24,266 bases of DNA. It comes from Deltaproteobacteria bacterium. GTDB taxonomy: Bacteria > Desulfobacterota > Desulfobacteria > Desulfobacterales > SURF-7. Position 1 is the first letter of the stretch; each line of letters opens with the position of its first letter. Both the position numbers and the translations under genes were made by a program. The notes below the pieces were generated by a model that had not been told where the DNA came from, ran no database searches, and saw nothing but the letters and a program-made list of their open reading frames with translations. The stretch is taken from the NCBI GenBank assembly GCA_019307665.1, contig JAFDJC010000008.1:1-24266 (forward strand), read 5' to 3'. Below, piece after piece: positions 13,433 through 21,088 of this stretch.

Positions 13433-13948
13433 TTATTTTTCTATGCCTGTTCTTGCCGCCACTCCCTTATTGAAGTAATGCTTGATATCCTTCATTTCAG
13501 TCACCAGGTCGGCTTTATCCATAATTTCCGGAGCAGCATTCCTGCCTGTTATGACAACTTCAACATTTTCAGGCTTAAGATTAAGGATTTTTATGATATC
13601 ATTTGCTGAAAAAAGGCCAATTGCGATGGCCACATTACCTTCTTCAAGAATAACAACGTCGTAATCCCTCGATAGTATGGCAGACTTGACAGCATGAAGC
13701 CCTTTTTGCGCTGCTTCAATATCATCTTCTGAAGGTTTTCCTTTAATAAACCGTCCAAGCCCAAACTGTTTTATGGTAATCCGGTCTGAAAGTTTTTTAA
13801 GACTTTTTATTTCACTATAGTCACCCATTTTTATAAACTGGGCGATAAAGACATTCAACCCTGCACCTGCAGCCCGAACCGAGAGCCCGATGGCGGCGGT
13901 TGTTTTACCTTTTCCATTGCCGGTATAAACCTGGATATATCCTTTCAC
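13433..13948 (-). CDS. cobO: Corrinoid (cob(I)alamin) adenosyltransferase, CobO/BtuR type
   Basis: A 171-residue P-loop ATPase with GNGKGKTTA at 10-18 near the N-terminus, and the family-specific end: VITGRNAAPEIMDKADLV, then EMKDIKHYFNKGVAARTGIE. The Walker-B-like position reads VVILEEGNVAIAIGLF, where BtuR has ILDELT; the acidic residue is kept as Glu. It transfers the adenosyl group of ATP to the cobalt of Co(I) corrinoids, giving adenosylcobalamin or its precursor. It is slightly shorter than E. coli BtuR at its N-terminus. The ATG overlaps the stop of the U32 gene by four bases (ATGA), so it is translationally coupled as the last gene of STAS-U32-cobO. This fits the other corrinoid genes in the window. 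Confidence 0.9.
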   Translation of the reverse strand: MKGYIQVYTGNGKGKTTAAIGLSVRAAGAGLNVFIAQFIKMGDYSEIKSLKKLSDRITIKQFGLGRFIKGKPSEDDIEAAQKGLHAVKSAILSRDYDVVILEEGNVAIAIGLFSANDIIKILNLKPENVEVVITGRNAAPEIMDKADLVTEMKDIKHYFNKGVAARTGIEK

Positions 13949-15177
13949 TCATCTTCTCCAATACGTCTTATAAGGTCATTGGGCAAATACGCATTGTTCA
14001 TTTCAATGGATACAATACTATTGGGTTGGGCAAAATCAACAGGCTTGCCATCAGGCGTTATAATATACACTACCTGGTCGTTTACAAGCGGCCCGGTTTT
14101 GCATAGAACTTCAACCCTGTCATTTTTAAAAATTTTATTTCGAACTTCAACTGTCATAAGATGTTCTTTGGTGCTGCCGATTACTTTTCCAATAAAGCGA
14201 TGTCCTTTTAAGGGTTTGTAGTTTGAATAGTTTGGTACAACCTGATCCGGATCCCCAAAATAGAAGCCGTTACAATAACAGCGATTGTTGACTGCAGCAA
14301 GCTCATCAATCCATTCCTGCTTAAATGTATATCCAACAGGGTCAGCATAGTATAAATCAAGAGCTTCCCTGTAAACCTTCACAGTTGAGGCAAGATAGTT
14401 GATACCCTTCATCCGTCCTTCGATCTTTAAGGAATCGATACCGGCCTCAATCATGTCAGGGATGTGCTCTATCATGCACAGATCTTTAGAGTTAAAAATA
14501 TAAGAGCCCCTGTCATCTTCAGCAAAAGGCATATACTCTCCAGGTCTTAACTCTTCAACCAATGAATAGTTCCAGCGGCAGGGGTGGGTACACATCCCGC
14601 GATTGCTGTCCCGTTTTGACATAAAAGTACTGAGAAGACATCTTCCTGAGTAGGATATACACATTGCGCCGTGAACGAATGCTTCGATTTCTGCCGAACA
14701 TTGCCGGCTGATTTCTTTAATTTCTTTTATGGTCAGTTCGCGTGCAACATTTACTCTTTTAATTCCTACTTTTTCCCAGAAATGGACTGTCTGAAAGTTT
14801 GTTGTGTTTGCCTGAGTACTCAGGTGGATACTGATTTCAGGAATGATGTTGCGGGCAGCTTGAACAATGCCGGGATCTGCGACAATAACCGCATCAGGCC
14901 CTATGTCACCCAGTTGGCCCAGATAATTATGAATTGCATCCTGTTCAAAATTTCTTGAATAGATATTACATGCAACATAAACTTTTACGTTGTGCCGGTG
15001 TGCGAACTCAACAGCTTTATTTATTTCATTGACGGTAAAATTTCCTGAATAATTTCTTAAAGAAAATTCTTTATTGGCAAGGTAAACAGCATCTGCACCA
15101 AAATGAACGGCAACTTCCAGCTTCTCAAAATTGCCTGCCGGTGCTAAAAGCTCAGTCTTTTTGTTCTCCTGACTCAC
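13945..15177 (-). CDS. U32-family protein (TrhP/RlhA-like RNA hydroxylation protein)
   Basis: A 410-residue protein of the peptidase U32 family. It begins TELLAPAGNFEKLEVAVHFG and has the signature EAFVHGAMCISYSGRCLLST, with Cys173, Cys180, Cys196 and Cys200 (in NRGMCTHPCRW) forming the conserved Cys set, probably an Fe-S cluster site. In E. coli and Bacillus, proteins of this length and type (TrhP/YegQ) install 5-hydroxyuridine at tRNA position 34, while RlhA hydroxylates 23S rRNA C2501; both need prephenate. The length and C-terminal domain fit TrhP better than RlhA, but I cannot decide from sequence alone. Old protease or collagenase labels for the family are doubtful. It overlaps the STAS gene upstream and cobO downstream by four bases each. 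Confidence 0.85.
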   Translation of the reverse strand: MSQENKKTELLAPAGNFEKLEVAVHFGADAVYLANKEFSLRNYSGNFTVNEINKAVEFAHRHNVKVYVACNIYSRNFEQDAIHNYLGQLGDIGPDAVIVADPGIVQAARNIIPEISIHLSTQANTTNFQTVHFWEKVGIKRVNVARELTIKEIKEISRQCSAEIEAFVHGAMCISYSGRCLLSTFMSKRDSNRGMCTHPCRWNYSLVEELRPGEYMPFAEDDRGSYIFNSKDLCMIEHIPDMIEAGIDSLKIEGRMKGINYLASTVKVYREALDLYYADPVGYTFKQEWIDELAAVNNRCYCNGFYFGDPDQVVPNYSNYKPLKGHRFIGKVIGSTKEHLMTVEVRNKIFKNDRVEVLCKTGPLVNDQVVYIITPDGKPVDFAQPNSIVSIEMNNAYLPNDLIRRIGEDE

Positions 15178-15482
15178 TCTGCTTTTTCTATTGTAAAGTG
15201 ATGGTCAAGCCGCATTGTAACAAAGGCATTGTATATATCCGGCTTGATGTTGATAATTTTCAGTGTACTATTTTTAGTAGTTAAAGAATTATGTGTTGCA
15301 ATTAGAACACCCATACCAAGGGAATCGACCATATCAACGCCTTCCAGGTCGATAACAATCTCCTTGGGCGAATTCCGGATTAACTGTTTTAATTCGTCCG
15401 AAAATTCTGATACAATAGATGCCACAAGGTCTTTTCCAGGTTTTACAATAATACTGTTTTGAACTTTTTTTATTTCCGACAT
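15174..15482 (-). CDS. STAS-domain anti-sigma factor antagonist (SpoIIAA/RsbV-like)
   Basis: A 102-residue single STAS domain. The conserved phosphorylation region reads DMVDSLGMGVLI with Ser54 as the likely phosphoacceptor, and the preceding strand EIVIDLEGV is typical. Such proteins bind an anti-sigma kinase of the RsbW/SpoIIAB type or control a signalling partner through Ser phosphorylation. No kinase or phosphatase gene is adjacent, so the partner is elsewhere. AGGAGA precedes the ATG by about six bases. Its stop overlaps the U32 start (ATGA), an unusual coupling of a regulatory protein to RNA modification and cobalamin genes. Confidence 0.88.
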   Translation of the reverse strand: MSEIKKVQNSIIVKPGKDLVASIVSEFSDELKQLIRNSPKEIVIDLEGVDMVDSLGMGVLIATHNSLTTKNSTLKIINIKPDIYNAFVTMRLDHHFTIEKAE

Positions 15483-15523
15483 TTAGAATCTCCTGCTGCA
15501 ATGGCTTTCTGTAGCCTGAAACA

Positions 15524-15547
15524 TTACAGATAGGGCTGCCCCTGTAA
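15524..15547. repeat. Inverted repeat in the divergent STAS/Mut7-C intergenic region
   Basis: TTACAG at 15524-15529 and CTGTAA at 15542-15547, with an inner GGG-CTG-CCC hairpin, form an interrupted palindrome between two divergent genes. It may be an operator or a leader hairpin of the STAS operon; no further evidence was seen. Confidence 0.35.
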
Positions 15548-15617
15548 ATGAACAGAATATATTTTTAATGACAATTAGTATATTCGGAAATGTTTAGCAA
15601 GTAATCATTACCTAATT

Positions 15618-16412
15618 ATGAAAGACGGTTCAGCCGACATGCATTTTAAGATAAAACTTGTATTTTCAGATGAACTGGTTTGTTTTCTCCAGAAGAAACC
15701 GAAAAGCAACGAAGTCTTTTGTAAAATTGATCGGAAGCGATCCATAAAGGATATTATTGAATCAAAGGGAGTTCCTCATACTGAAACGGGAAGAATCATA
15801 GTCAACGGAAAAGATGTTGATTTTCATTATATCCCGGAAGGCCCTCAAACCATAGGTGTTGTTCATGCAATTCCACCGTTTGATGTAACAGCACCTACCG
15901 TACTTAGACCATCGCCGTTTCCTGAAATTCGTTTTATTGTGGATGTTAATGTGGGAAAACTCGCACAGCTTTTGAGAATAATCGGTATTAACACACTATA
16001 TTCAAACAGTTATTCCGACAGGGAAGTCGCAGACCTTGCGGAGACGGACAAAAGGATTGTTCTGACTAAAGACAGGGGACTTCTAAAACGGACAAAAGTA
16101 GTTTTTGGCCGTCATATCAGATCGATAAACCCTTATGATCAGTTAACTGAAGTCATAGGTTTTTATGGACTCAAAGGTCCTTTTACTCTGTTCGCAATTT
16201 GCCTTCAGTGTAATGTCCCTCTCTGTCATGTTGAAAAACAACAAATTCTGCATCGTCTTCGGCCAAAAACAAAGAAATACTATTCTCTCTTTTTTTCATG
16301 TCCAAAATGCGAAAAAATATACTGGAAAGGGACTCATCACGATCATATTGCGAAAAGGCTGATATCTCTCGGGGTTAATATGGCAGAAGCACAAAGGCCA
16401 TTTTTTACTTGA
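15618..16412 (+). CDS. Mut7-C RNase domain protein with N-terminal ubiquitin-like domain
   Basis: A 264-residue protein with two parts. Residues about 9-85 form a ubiquitin/ThiS-like fold (SIKDIIESKGVPHTE...RIIVNGKDVDF). Residues about 103-250 form the Mut7-C PIN-like RNase domain, with acidic residues in FIVDVNVGKLAQLLRIIG (Asp109), SDREVADLA (Asp134) and VLTKDRGLL (Asp152). A zinc ribbon (Cys195/Cys198 and Cys228/Cys231) closes the domain. It is a predicted ribonuclease; the substrate is unknown. The full Ub-Mut7C plus Mut7-C architecture is intact. An alternative start at the ATG at 15639 (residue 8) is possible, as neither has a clear Shine-Dalgarno. It is transcribed divergently from the STAS operon. 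Confidence 0.85.
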   Translation: MKDGSADMHFKIKLVFSDELVCFLQKKPKSNEVFCKIDRKRSIKDIIESKGVPHTETGRIIVNGKDVDFHYIPEGPQTIGVVHAIPPFDVTAPTVLRPSPFPEIRFIVDVNVGKLAQLLRIIGINTLYSNSYSDREVADLAETDKRIVLTKDRGLLKRTKVVFGRHIRSINPYDQLTEVIGFYGLKGPFTLFAICLQCNVPLCHVEKQQILHRLRPKTKKYYSLFFSCPKCEKIYWKGTHHDHIAKRLISLGVNMAEAQRPFFT

Positions 16413-16607
16413 CTTTCAAATTTGCCTTAATTAAGAATTATTAGAAATATTTAACTGAGAAGTTTCCTCGGGATAGCAATAATGCCATTCAGCATATCAA
16501 ACACCAGGTCGCTGCGAATTGCGAAATTATTAAAGTCAAAAATGAAATCTGTATTAACTGATGGTAAAAATTGTTAATGTTCATGTTTTAACAAAGAAGG
16601 AGGTATC

Positions 16608-16808
16608 ATGGCAGAAGGTGTAGTAAAATGGTTTAACGATAAAAAAGGATTCGGTTTTATTGAGCAGGAAGAAGGCGCAGACGTATTTGTACATTATTCA
16701 GCAATCAATAATTCCGGTTTTAAGTCGCTCGCCGAAGGTGAAAGAGTAGTTTTCGAAGTTGAACAGGGGGAAAAAGGACCTTCGGCAAAGAATGTAGAAC
16801 GCCAATAG
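16608..16808 (+). CDS. CspA-family cold-shock protein
   Basis: A 66-residue single cold-shock domain, complete. RNP1 is KGFGFIE (13-19) and RNP2 is DVFVHYSAI (25-33); the protein starts MAEGVVKWFNDKKGFGFI. It binds single-stranded RNA or DNA and melts RNA structure. AAGGAGGT lies four bases before the ATG, a very strong ribosome binding site. The gene stands alone, with about 195 bases upstream that could hold a long leader as in other cold-shock genes, and a terminator downstream at 16880-16912. Confidence 0.96.
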   Translation: MAEGVVKWFNDKKGFGFIEQEEGADVFVHYSAINNSGFKSLAEGERVVFEVEQGEKGPSAKNVERQ

Positions 16809-16879
16809 CAGTCCCTGTGTCTGTTTGGAAATCGGGTAAGACAATATCTCCAGCCAATCACTATTTGTAGGATCTCAAG

Positions 16880-16912
16880 GCATTTCATTTGAGAAAGTAT
16901 GAGATGCTTTTT
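16880..16912 (+). terminator. Rho-independent terminator after the cold-shock gene
   Basis: GCATTTCAT at 16880-16888 pairs with ATGAGATGC at 16899-16907 (nine pairs, one of them G-U) around a ten-base loop, followed by TTTTT. It lies 71 bases past the cold-shock stop and just before the convergent membrane-protein gene. Confidence 0.75.
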
Positions 16913-16922
16913 CCCGACCGAC

Positions 16923-17201
16923 TTACTTACGCCAGAGAATGCTGCTGAGAACCAGCAGCACCGTTCCTGCACAGAATAATATTATATAAAGGGGCGCTGT
17001 AATAATATAGTCAGTAGCGCTTTGAATAAGACCTTCTGACATATTGTCTATCGCATCAACCATCTCAGGTGGAAACGTTTCGATCAGTGTAAAATTTTCC
17101 CACACCGCATCCGTGCCCATTAAGGATGAAATCGCTTGAAACCCGAGAGTAAGAACGCCGCCAATCCAGCACAAAACGCCAATGAGTGAGAATTTTGACA
17201 T
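16923..17201 (-). CDS. Small two-helix membrane protein of unknown function
   Basis: A 92-residue protein with two hydrophobic segments, about 5-27 (SLIGVLCWIGGVLTLGFQAISSL) and 69-89 (APLYIILFCAGTVLLVLSSI). An acidic loop between them contains Asp, Glu and Asn residues (ETFPPEMVDAIDNMSEGL). The end is LWRK, so both termini are probably cytoplasmic. GGAGG lies about nine bases upstream of the ATG at 17201. It follows the HD-GYP gene by 33 bases on the same strand and may be cotranscribed, so a role in the same signalling unit is possible but not shown. No family recognised. Confidence 0.7.
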   Translation of the reverse strand: MSKFSLIGVLCWIGGVLTLGFQAISSLMGTDAVWENFTLIETFPPEMVDAIDNMSEGLIQSATDYIITAPLYIILFCAGTVLLVLSSILWRK

Positions 17202-17234
17202 AAGATTATGCCTCCAAAGAGTTGAGTGGAAATT

Positions 17235-18470
17235 TTATTTGTCAGGAAATCTATGCTGAATTGATCGGATAATGTCAAGACTTTCAAAAAAAATTTCAAC
17301 AAGCTCAGGATCAAACTGTGTGCCCGATGACTGCTCAATTGTAGAGAGCACTTTATCTTCAGCCCAGGCTTCTTTGTATGCCCTTACGGAACAAAGCGCA
17401 TCGTAAACATCGGCGAGTGCGACGATTCTGCCGAAAATCGGTATGTCCTCACCTGATCTTGTTCCTGTCAGACCATCAACCTGTCTGTATTGCTCAAGGG
17501 GTTCCCCGGTGTTAATATCCACATAGCCGGGATAACCACCCTTTCCATTCCACCATTCATGATGGGTCAATGCAACCTCTTTAGCTGCATCGTCAAATTC
17601 AGATTCTCTGTCCTGGAAAAGCTGAGCTCCGTATATGGTGTGTTGTTTCATTATTTCATATTCGTCGGTTTCAAACCTTCCCGGCTTTTTTAAAATAACA
17701 TCGGAAATGGCAATTTTTCCAACATCGTGCAGCATTGCAGCCATCCGGAAGATATCTCTGTTTTTTTCGATTTCTTCATGGGAAATTTGATGTTTCGCAG
17801 CCCATTTATCATATATTTCAATAGCATAACTGCCCACCCTGTTAACATGGGCACCGGTCTCTTTGGGGTCACGCATTTCAGCCATTTTGATCATTCTGAG
17901 AATCATTGCCCGAGTCATTCTGGCACGTTTCAGCGCAACCGCTGCAATACTGGCAAAGTGTGTCATGACCTTTTGATTTTCACTGGAAAAAGGGATAAAC
18001 TCCTTTTTTTCATTACGTGCGTTAATAATCTGCAGAACACCCAGCACATCTCCGGCAGAAGTTTTTAATGGTATGGTTAAAGCTGATTTTGTTGTGTAGT
18101 TTGACGCCTTGTCAAATTTTTTGCTGAACCGATATGGCTTTTCAGGTTTAATATGGTAAACATCCTGAAGGTTAAGAGTATTGCCGGTCAAAGCCGCATA
18201 GCCCGCCATGCTTTTTTCGTCTATGGGAATAGAAAAAGTGGAATAGACCAGCTTTTCATTTTTTGCCAGACGTTTCTGCAATGTATCATTTTGTGTGTAT
18301 GAAAAATGTAGGCTCTCATCATCCCTGATATATATTGATCCTGCATCAGCATCCACAAAACGCCTTGCTTCGGAAAGTATTTTTTCCATTAGAATATCAA
18401 GATCTTGTACATAATTAAGTTCAATTCCAAGGGCTGTCAAAGAATCAAGTTTTTCTTTTTCGGTCAGCAT
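17235..18470 (-). CDS. GAF-HD-GYP cyclic di-GMP phosphodiesterase-like protein
   Basis: A 411-residue cytoplasmic protein. A GAF domain occupies about 10-180 and should sense a small ligand. An HD-GYP domain follows at about 190-390: HD residues His248/Asp249 in MLHDVGKIAISD, and the second motif HHEWWNGKGGYP at 303-314. Usual family members have HHExxDGxGYP, so this one has an extra Gly before GYP. It probably hydrolyses c-di-GMP to pGpG or GMP. A further conserved DVYDALCSVRAYKEAW segment lies near 358-373. No receiver or membrane segment is attached, so the input is the GAF ligand. It precedes the small membrane protein gene on the same strand. Confidence 0.92.
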   Translation of the reverse strand: MLTEKEKLDSLTALGIELNYVQDLDILMEKILSEARRFVDADAGSIYIRDDESLHFSYTQNDTLQKRLAKNEKLVYSTFSIPIDEKSMAGYAALTGNTLNLQDVYHIKPEKPYRFSKKFDKASNYTTKSALTIPLKTSAGDVLGVLQIINARNEKKEFIPFSSENQKVMTHFASIAAVALKRARMTRAMILRMIKMAEMRDPKETGAHVNRVGSYAIEIYDKWAAKHQISHEEIEKNRDIFRMAAMLHDVGKIAISDVILKKPGRFETDEYEIMKQHTIYGAQLFQDRESEFDDAAKEVALTHHEWWNGKGGYPGYVDINTGEPLEQYRQVDGLTGTRSGEDIPIFGRIVALADVYDALCSVRAYKEAWAEDKVLSTIEQSSGTQFDPELVEIFFESLDIIRSIQHRFPDK

Positions 18471-18741
18471 GTGGCATTTTCCCAGCTTAAGATTGCATGT
18501 GTTTGGAATGATCCATAAGATTTATTTTAAAAAAGATATAAATAAATATCATACTTAAAGCAACAGCAAGTTTTTAGGTGCTATGGGATATTCACTCTAA
18601 AGCTTTTTTTGATTATGCCGATTAAAAAGATAAGAAAGGTATACAAGGGATAAAAAGCTTAACTGTTTTGAGGAAGTTATCAAATGCTACATGCGATGCA
18701 CCTCTCATTTGATCAATATGATGATTTGCTAGCGTTTCCTG
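18471..18741. other. AT-rich intergenic stretch, part of a 467-base gap
   Basis: Upstream of the HD-GYP gene and before the FlaG-like relic and tetR promoter. There are several A/T runs and no sustained open frame with recognisable sequence. It must contain the HD-GYP promoter, but I see no convincing -35/-10 pair. Confidence 0.5.
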
Positions 18742-18822
18742 AAGACCAGTATCGGATTTAGTATTGATGAATCTGCAAACAGAATTGTTGTTACGGTAAC
18801 CAACAAGGATACTAACGAAATA
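18742..18822 (+). pseudogene. Fragment of a FlaG-like flagellar protein
   Basis: The frame from 18742 reads KTSIGFSIDESANRIVVTVT followed by NKDTNEI, close to the FlaG core (FSVDE...VVKV.D..TGEVIRQIP). It lacks a start, is preceded by an in-frame TAG at 18730-18732, and after NEI continues into unrelated sequence without the RQIP motif. It is therefore a short relic. The similarity is over only 25 residues, so the identification is tentative. Confidence 0.4.
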
Positions 18823-18852
18823 AATTTCATATTTTTGGATGTGTTTTATCGC

Positions 18853-18881
18853 TTGACATTGAAAAACTGCAATGGTATTTT
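18853..18881 (+). promoter_or_regulatory. tetR promoter
   Basis: TTGACA at 18853-18858, a 17-base spacer, then TATTTT at 18876-18881 form a strong sigma-70-type promoter. It lies just upstream of the tetR gene, and the palindrome at 18884-18899 covers the predicted transcription start. Confidence 0.7.
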
Positions 18882-18883
18882 TT

Positions 18884-18899
18884 GTGAACGTACGTTAAC
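18884..18899. promoter_or_regulatory. TetR operator candidate 1 (tetR promoter)
   Basis: GTGAACGTACGTTAAC is a 16-bp palindrome with one mismatched pair, placed directly after the -10 box of the tetR promoter. It shares 11 of 16 bases with the palindrome before the M24 gene (19691-19706), giving GTNAACGNNCGYTNAC. This suggests autorepression. Confidence 0.6.
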
Positions 18900-18937
18900 C
18901 AAGTTTTTGGAGGTGAGAAATCACTACTCAAACACGA

Positions 18938-19642
18938 ATGAGCGCAGATGAGCGTAAGCTTTCTATCATTAATGCCGCCAAACCTCTTTTTGCAGCCAAC
19001 GGGTTTAACGGCACATCCATGAGACAAATCGCAGCGGCTGCCAAGGTTTCAGGTGCGCTTCTCTACAAACATTTCCCAAGTAAAGAAGCGATGCACAAAG
19101 AGATTCTCTCTTACGTCGGAAGAATATCAAATATAGCAGAAAAAGAATTTAAAGAGATGGAGCCAGGTACAGAAACTCTTGTTTTACTTGTTTTTTTTAT
19201 TTATCGGGCAATTCTACTTGAAGTGCCTGGACACGGTGAACAACAAAAAATGCATGAACGCCTCCTGTTTTATAGTTTGCTTGAGCATGTGAGTTATGCG
19301 CAAATGGTTTTCGACAAGATCTCTATAAATTATTTTGACATTGCTCAGGCGAGCTATGATGCAGCAGTTCAAGATGGTGATATTATAGAAACAAACTCTG
19401 ATCATTCAAACCTGTTCTGGTTTGTTCATCATCTTGCCATGTCATTAAACCTTTGTCATTTGTCACCAATACCAGCATTCTCATACAAAATGCCAAAAGA
19501 AAAGTTAATAGACGATGCTATTCTTTTTGCCCTGCGCGGTATGGGATTAACAGATAATGCAATTCGTAAATATTATAAACCTAAAAAATTGAAAATCTAT
19601 ATAAAAGGATTATTCTTTTCAAATGAGACCGATAACGCATAA
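18938..19642 (+). CDS. TetR/AcrR-family transcriptional regulator
   Basis: A 234-residue regulator. The N-terminal HTH is clear: LSIINAAKPLFAANGFNGTS, MRQIAAAAKVSGALLYKHFP, then SKEAMHKEIL (about 8-57). A helical ligand-binding domain follows; the ligand is unknown. The start is uncertain: GGAGG at 18909-18913 is far (24 bases) from this ATG but six bases from an in-frame ATC at 18920, which would add ITTQTR, an ordinary TetR N-terminus. The gene sits downstream of its own operator and upstream of M24 and DUF362 genes, so it probably represses itself and that cluster. The C-terminal end is basic (KYYKPKKLKIYIKG). Confidence 0.92.
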   Translation: MSADERKLSIINAAKPLFAANGFNGTSMRQIAAAAKVSGALLYKHFPSKEAMHKEILSYVGRISNIAEKEFKEMEPGTETLVLLVFFIYRAILLEVPGHGEQQKMHERLLFYSLLEHVSYAQMVFDKISINYFDIAQASYDAAVQDGDIIETNSDHSNLFWFVHHLAMSLNLCHLSPIPAFSYKMPKEKLIDDAILFALRGMGLTDNAIRKYYKPKKLKIYIKGLFFSNETDNA

Positions 19643-19690
19643 AGTAGATTTTTAAAAAACCGGTATGTCGTGTATTTTTTTGCATAGCAG

Positions 19691-19706
19691 GTAAACGATC
19701 GCTTAC
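19691..19706. promoter_or_regulatory. TetR operator candidate 2 (M24 gene promoter)
   Basis: GTAAACGATCGCTTAC is a 16-bp palindrome with one mismatched pair, 38 bases before the M24 start. It lies between a possible TTGCAT -35 at 19680-19685 and an AT-rich -10 region (19703-19713). It matches the tetR operator at 11 of 16 bases, so the same regulator probably controls this promoter. Confidence 0.6.
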
Positions 19707-19743
19707 TTTATATTTCACCCTAATTTAAATGGAGGAGGAAATC

Positions 19744-20975
19744 ATGGCCATAGGAAAATATGCAGTGGATTATGAAGCGCGGGTTAATTATGACCGTTTG
19801 CGTAAAGAAAGGCTCCAGAAAGCCAAGGCAGAGTTAGACAAATCTGGTGCAGGAGCCCTCATCACCTGGGATGAGGCCAACATACGGTATCTGACCTCAT
19901 ACTATGTCACCACCCCTATGCGCCCGGCAGAAGTTCAGTGCGTGTTCCTGCCGCGTAACGGGGAGCCGATCCTGTTTGGCGGTGGTACTCCTGAGGAAAC
20001 CGAACGCCGTATGCCCTGGATGAAAGGGCGGGTGCATCCCACGATCTCTACTTTTAAATTTATGGCGCCGGACGAAGATCATCTGGCAGTACTTATCTTT
20101 GTGGACGCAGTTGGAAAACTGCTGGCAGAGCACGGTTTGGAAAAAGAAACGCTTGCAATTGATGGGACAGTCTGCGGACTGATTCTTAATCGAGCATTTG
20201 AAAAGGCCGGCATCAAGACACAACATGGCAAGCTGATTATGGATGCCGCCCGTATGCTTAAGACACAGGATGAGATTGAACTGATGCGCATTACCTGTGG
20301 AAACTCCGAATCAGCCTTTGCCGCTATTATAGATGCCATTCGGCCCGGCATACGGGAATGTGATCTGGTTGGAATCGGAATCAAAGCCCTTTACGAGGAG
20401 GGTGCTGATCACACCGAGGATCTAGTTTGCTGCTCCGGTTTTAATACTAATCCTTATGGTTGGTCTTTCACCGATAAACCCCTACGACCTGGAGATTTGG
20501 TCTACATCGATGTGGATGGGAGCTCCTATCAGGGATATAAATCATGTGTCTACCGTACATTCTGTTGCGGTAAAGCAACCCCGGAGCAGAAGGATCTTTA
20601 CCAGGAATGCTACGACATGCTTTACGCTGGAATCAGTGTTGTAAAAGACGGGGCTACCGATCACGATATCCTGGAAAAGTGGCCGCAATCTCCGGAGTAT
20701 TGGGGGTATGACGACTGGGCAGCTGTCGGTGCATACGCTATCGGTCATGGCTTGGGTCTGACGTTGCATGATCCACCGATTATCAGTCCGTACGCTAAAG
20801 CTGTCGGGCTGCCCCCCAATGAACTGAAAGAAGGAATGATCATCGCCTTGGAGACCTACGCCGGTCATAAAGGTGGCAAGGATGGTGTTCGCTTGGAGGA
20901 AAACATTCTGATTACTAAGGATGGCTATGAAATCCTGTCCCGCTGGCCTATTAAAGAGTTAATGGAATGCTGGAT
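19744..20975 (+). CDS. M24 (creatinase/Xaa-Pro aminopeptidase) family protein with altered metal site; stop codon at about 20986-20988
   Basis: A 414-residue pita-bread protein; the frame closes with TAG at 20986-20988. The ATG at 19744 is chosen because GGAGGAGG precedes it by five bases; an upstream ATG at 19729 is part of that site. A creatinase-like N-terminal domain spans about 1-165 and the catalytic domain about 175-395. Expected metal ligands Asp256 (YIDVDG), His335 (IGHGLGL), Glu370 (ALETYAG) and Glu385 (VRLEEN) are present, but the second Asp, usually in SDxxR, is Cys268 (KSCVYRTF). So it may not be a normal two-metal peptidase. Creatinase and the DMSP lyase DddP share this fold and use other chemistry. 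The substrate is unknown. It is first in M24-DUF362-SDR fragment. Confidence 0.85.
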
Positions 20976-21088
20976 TCCTTACAATTAGCTAATAATATCC
21001 GGCTATTGTTGGGCAAAATCATTATTCCCGTATATCAAAGAATCTATAAAATTGAGTACGGGGAGATCCAAAGCAAAGGAGAAAGACA

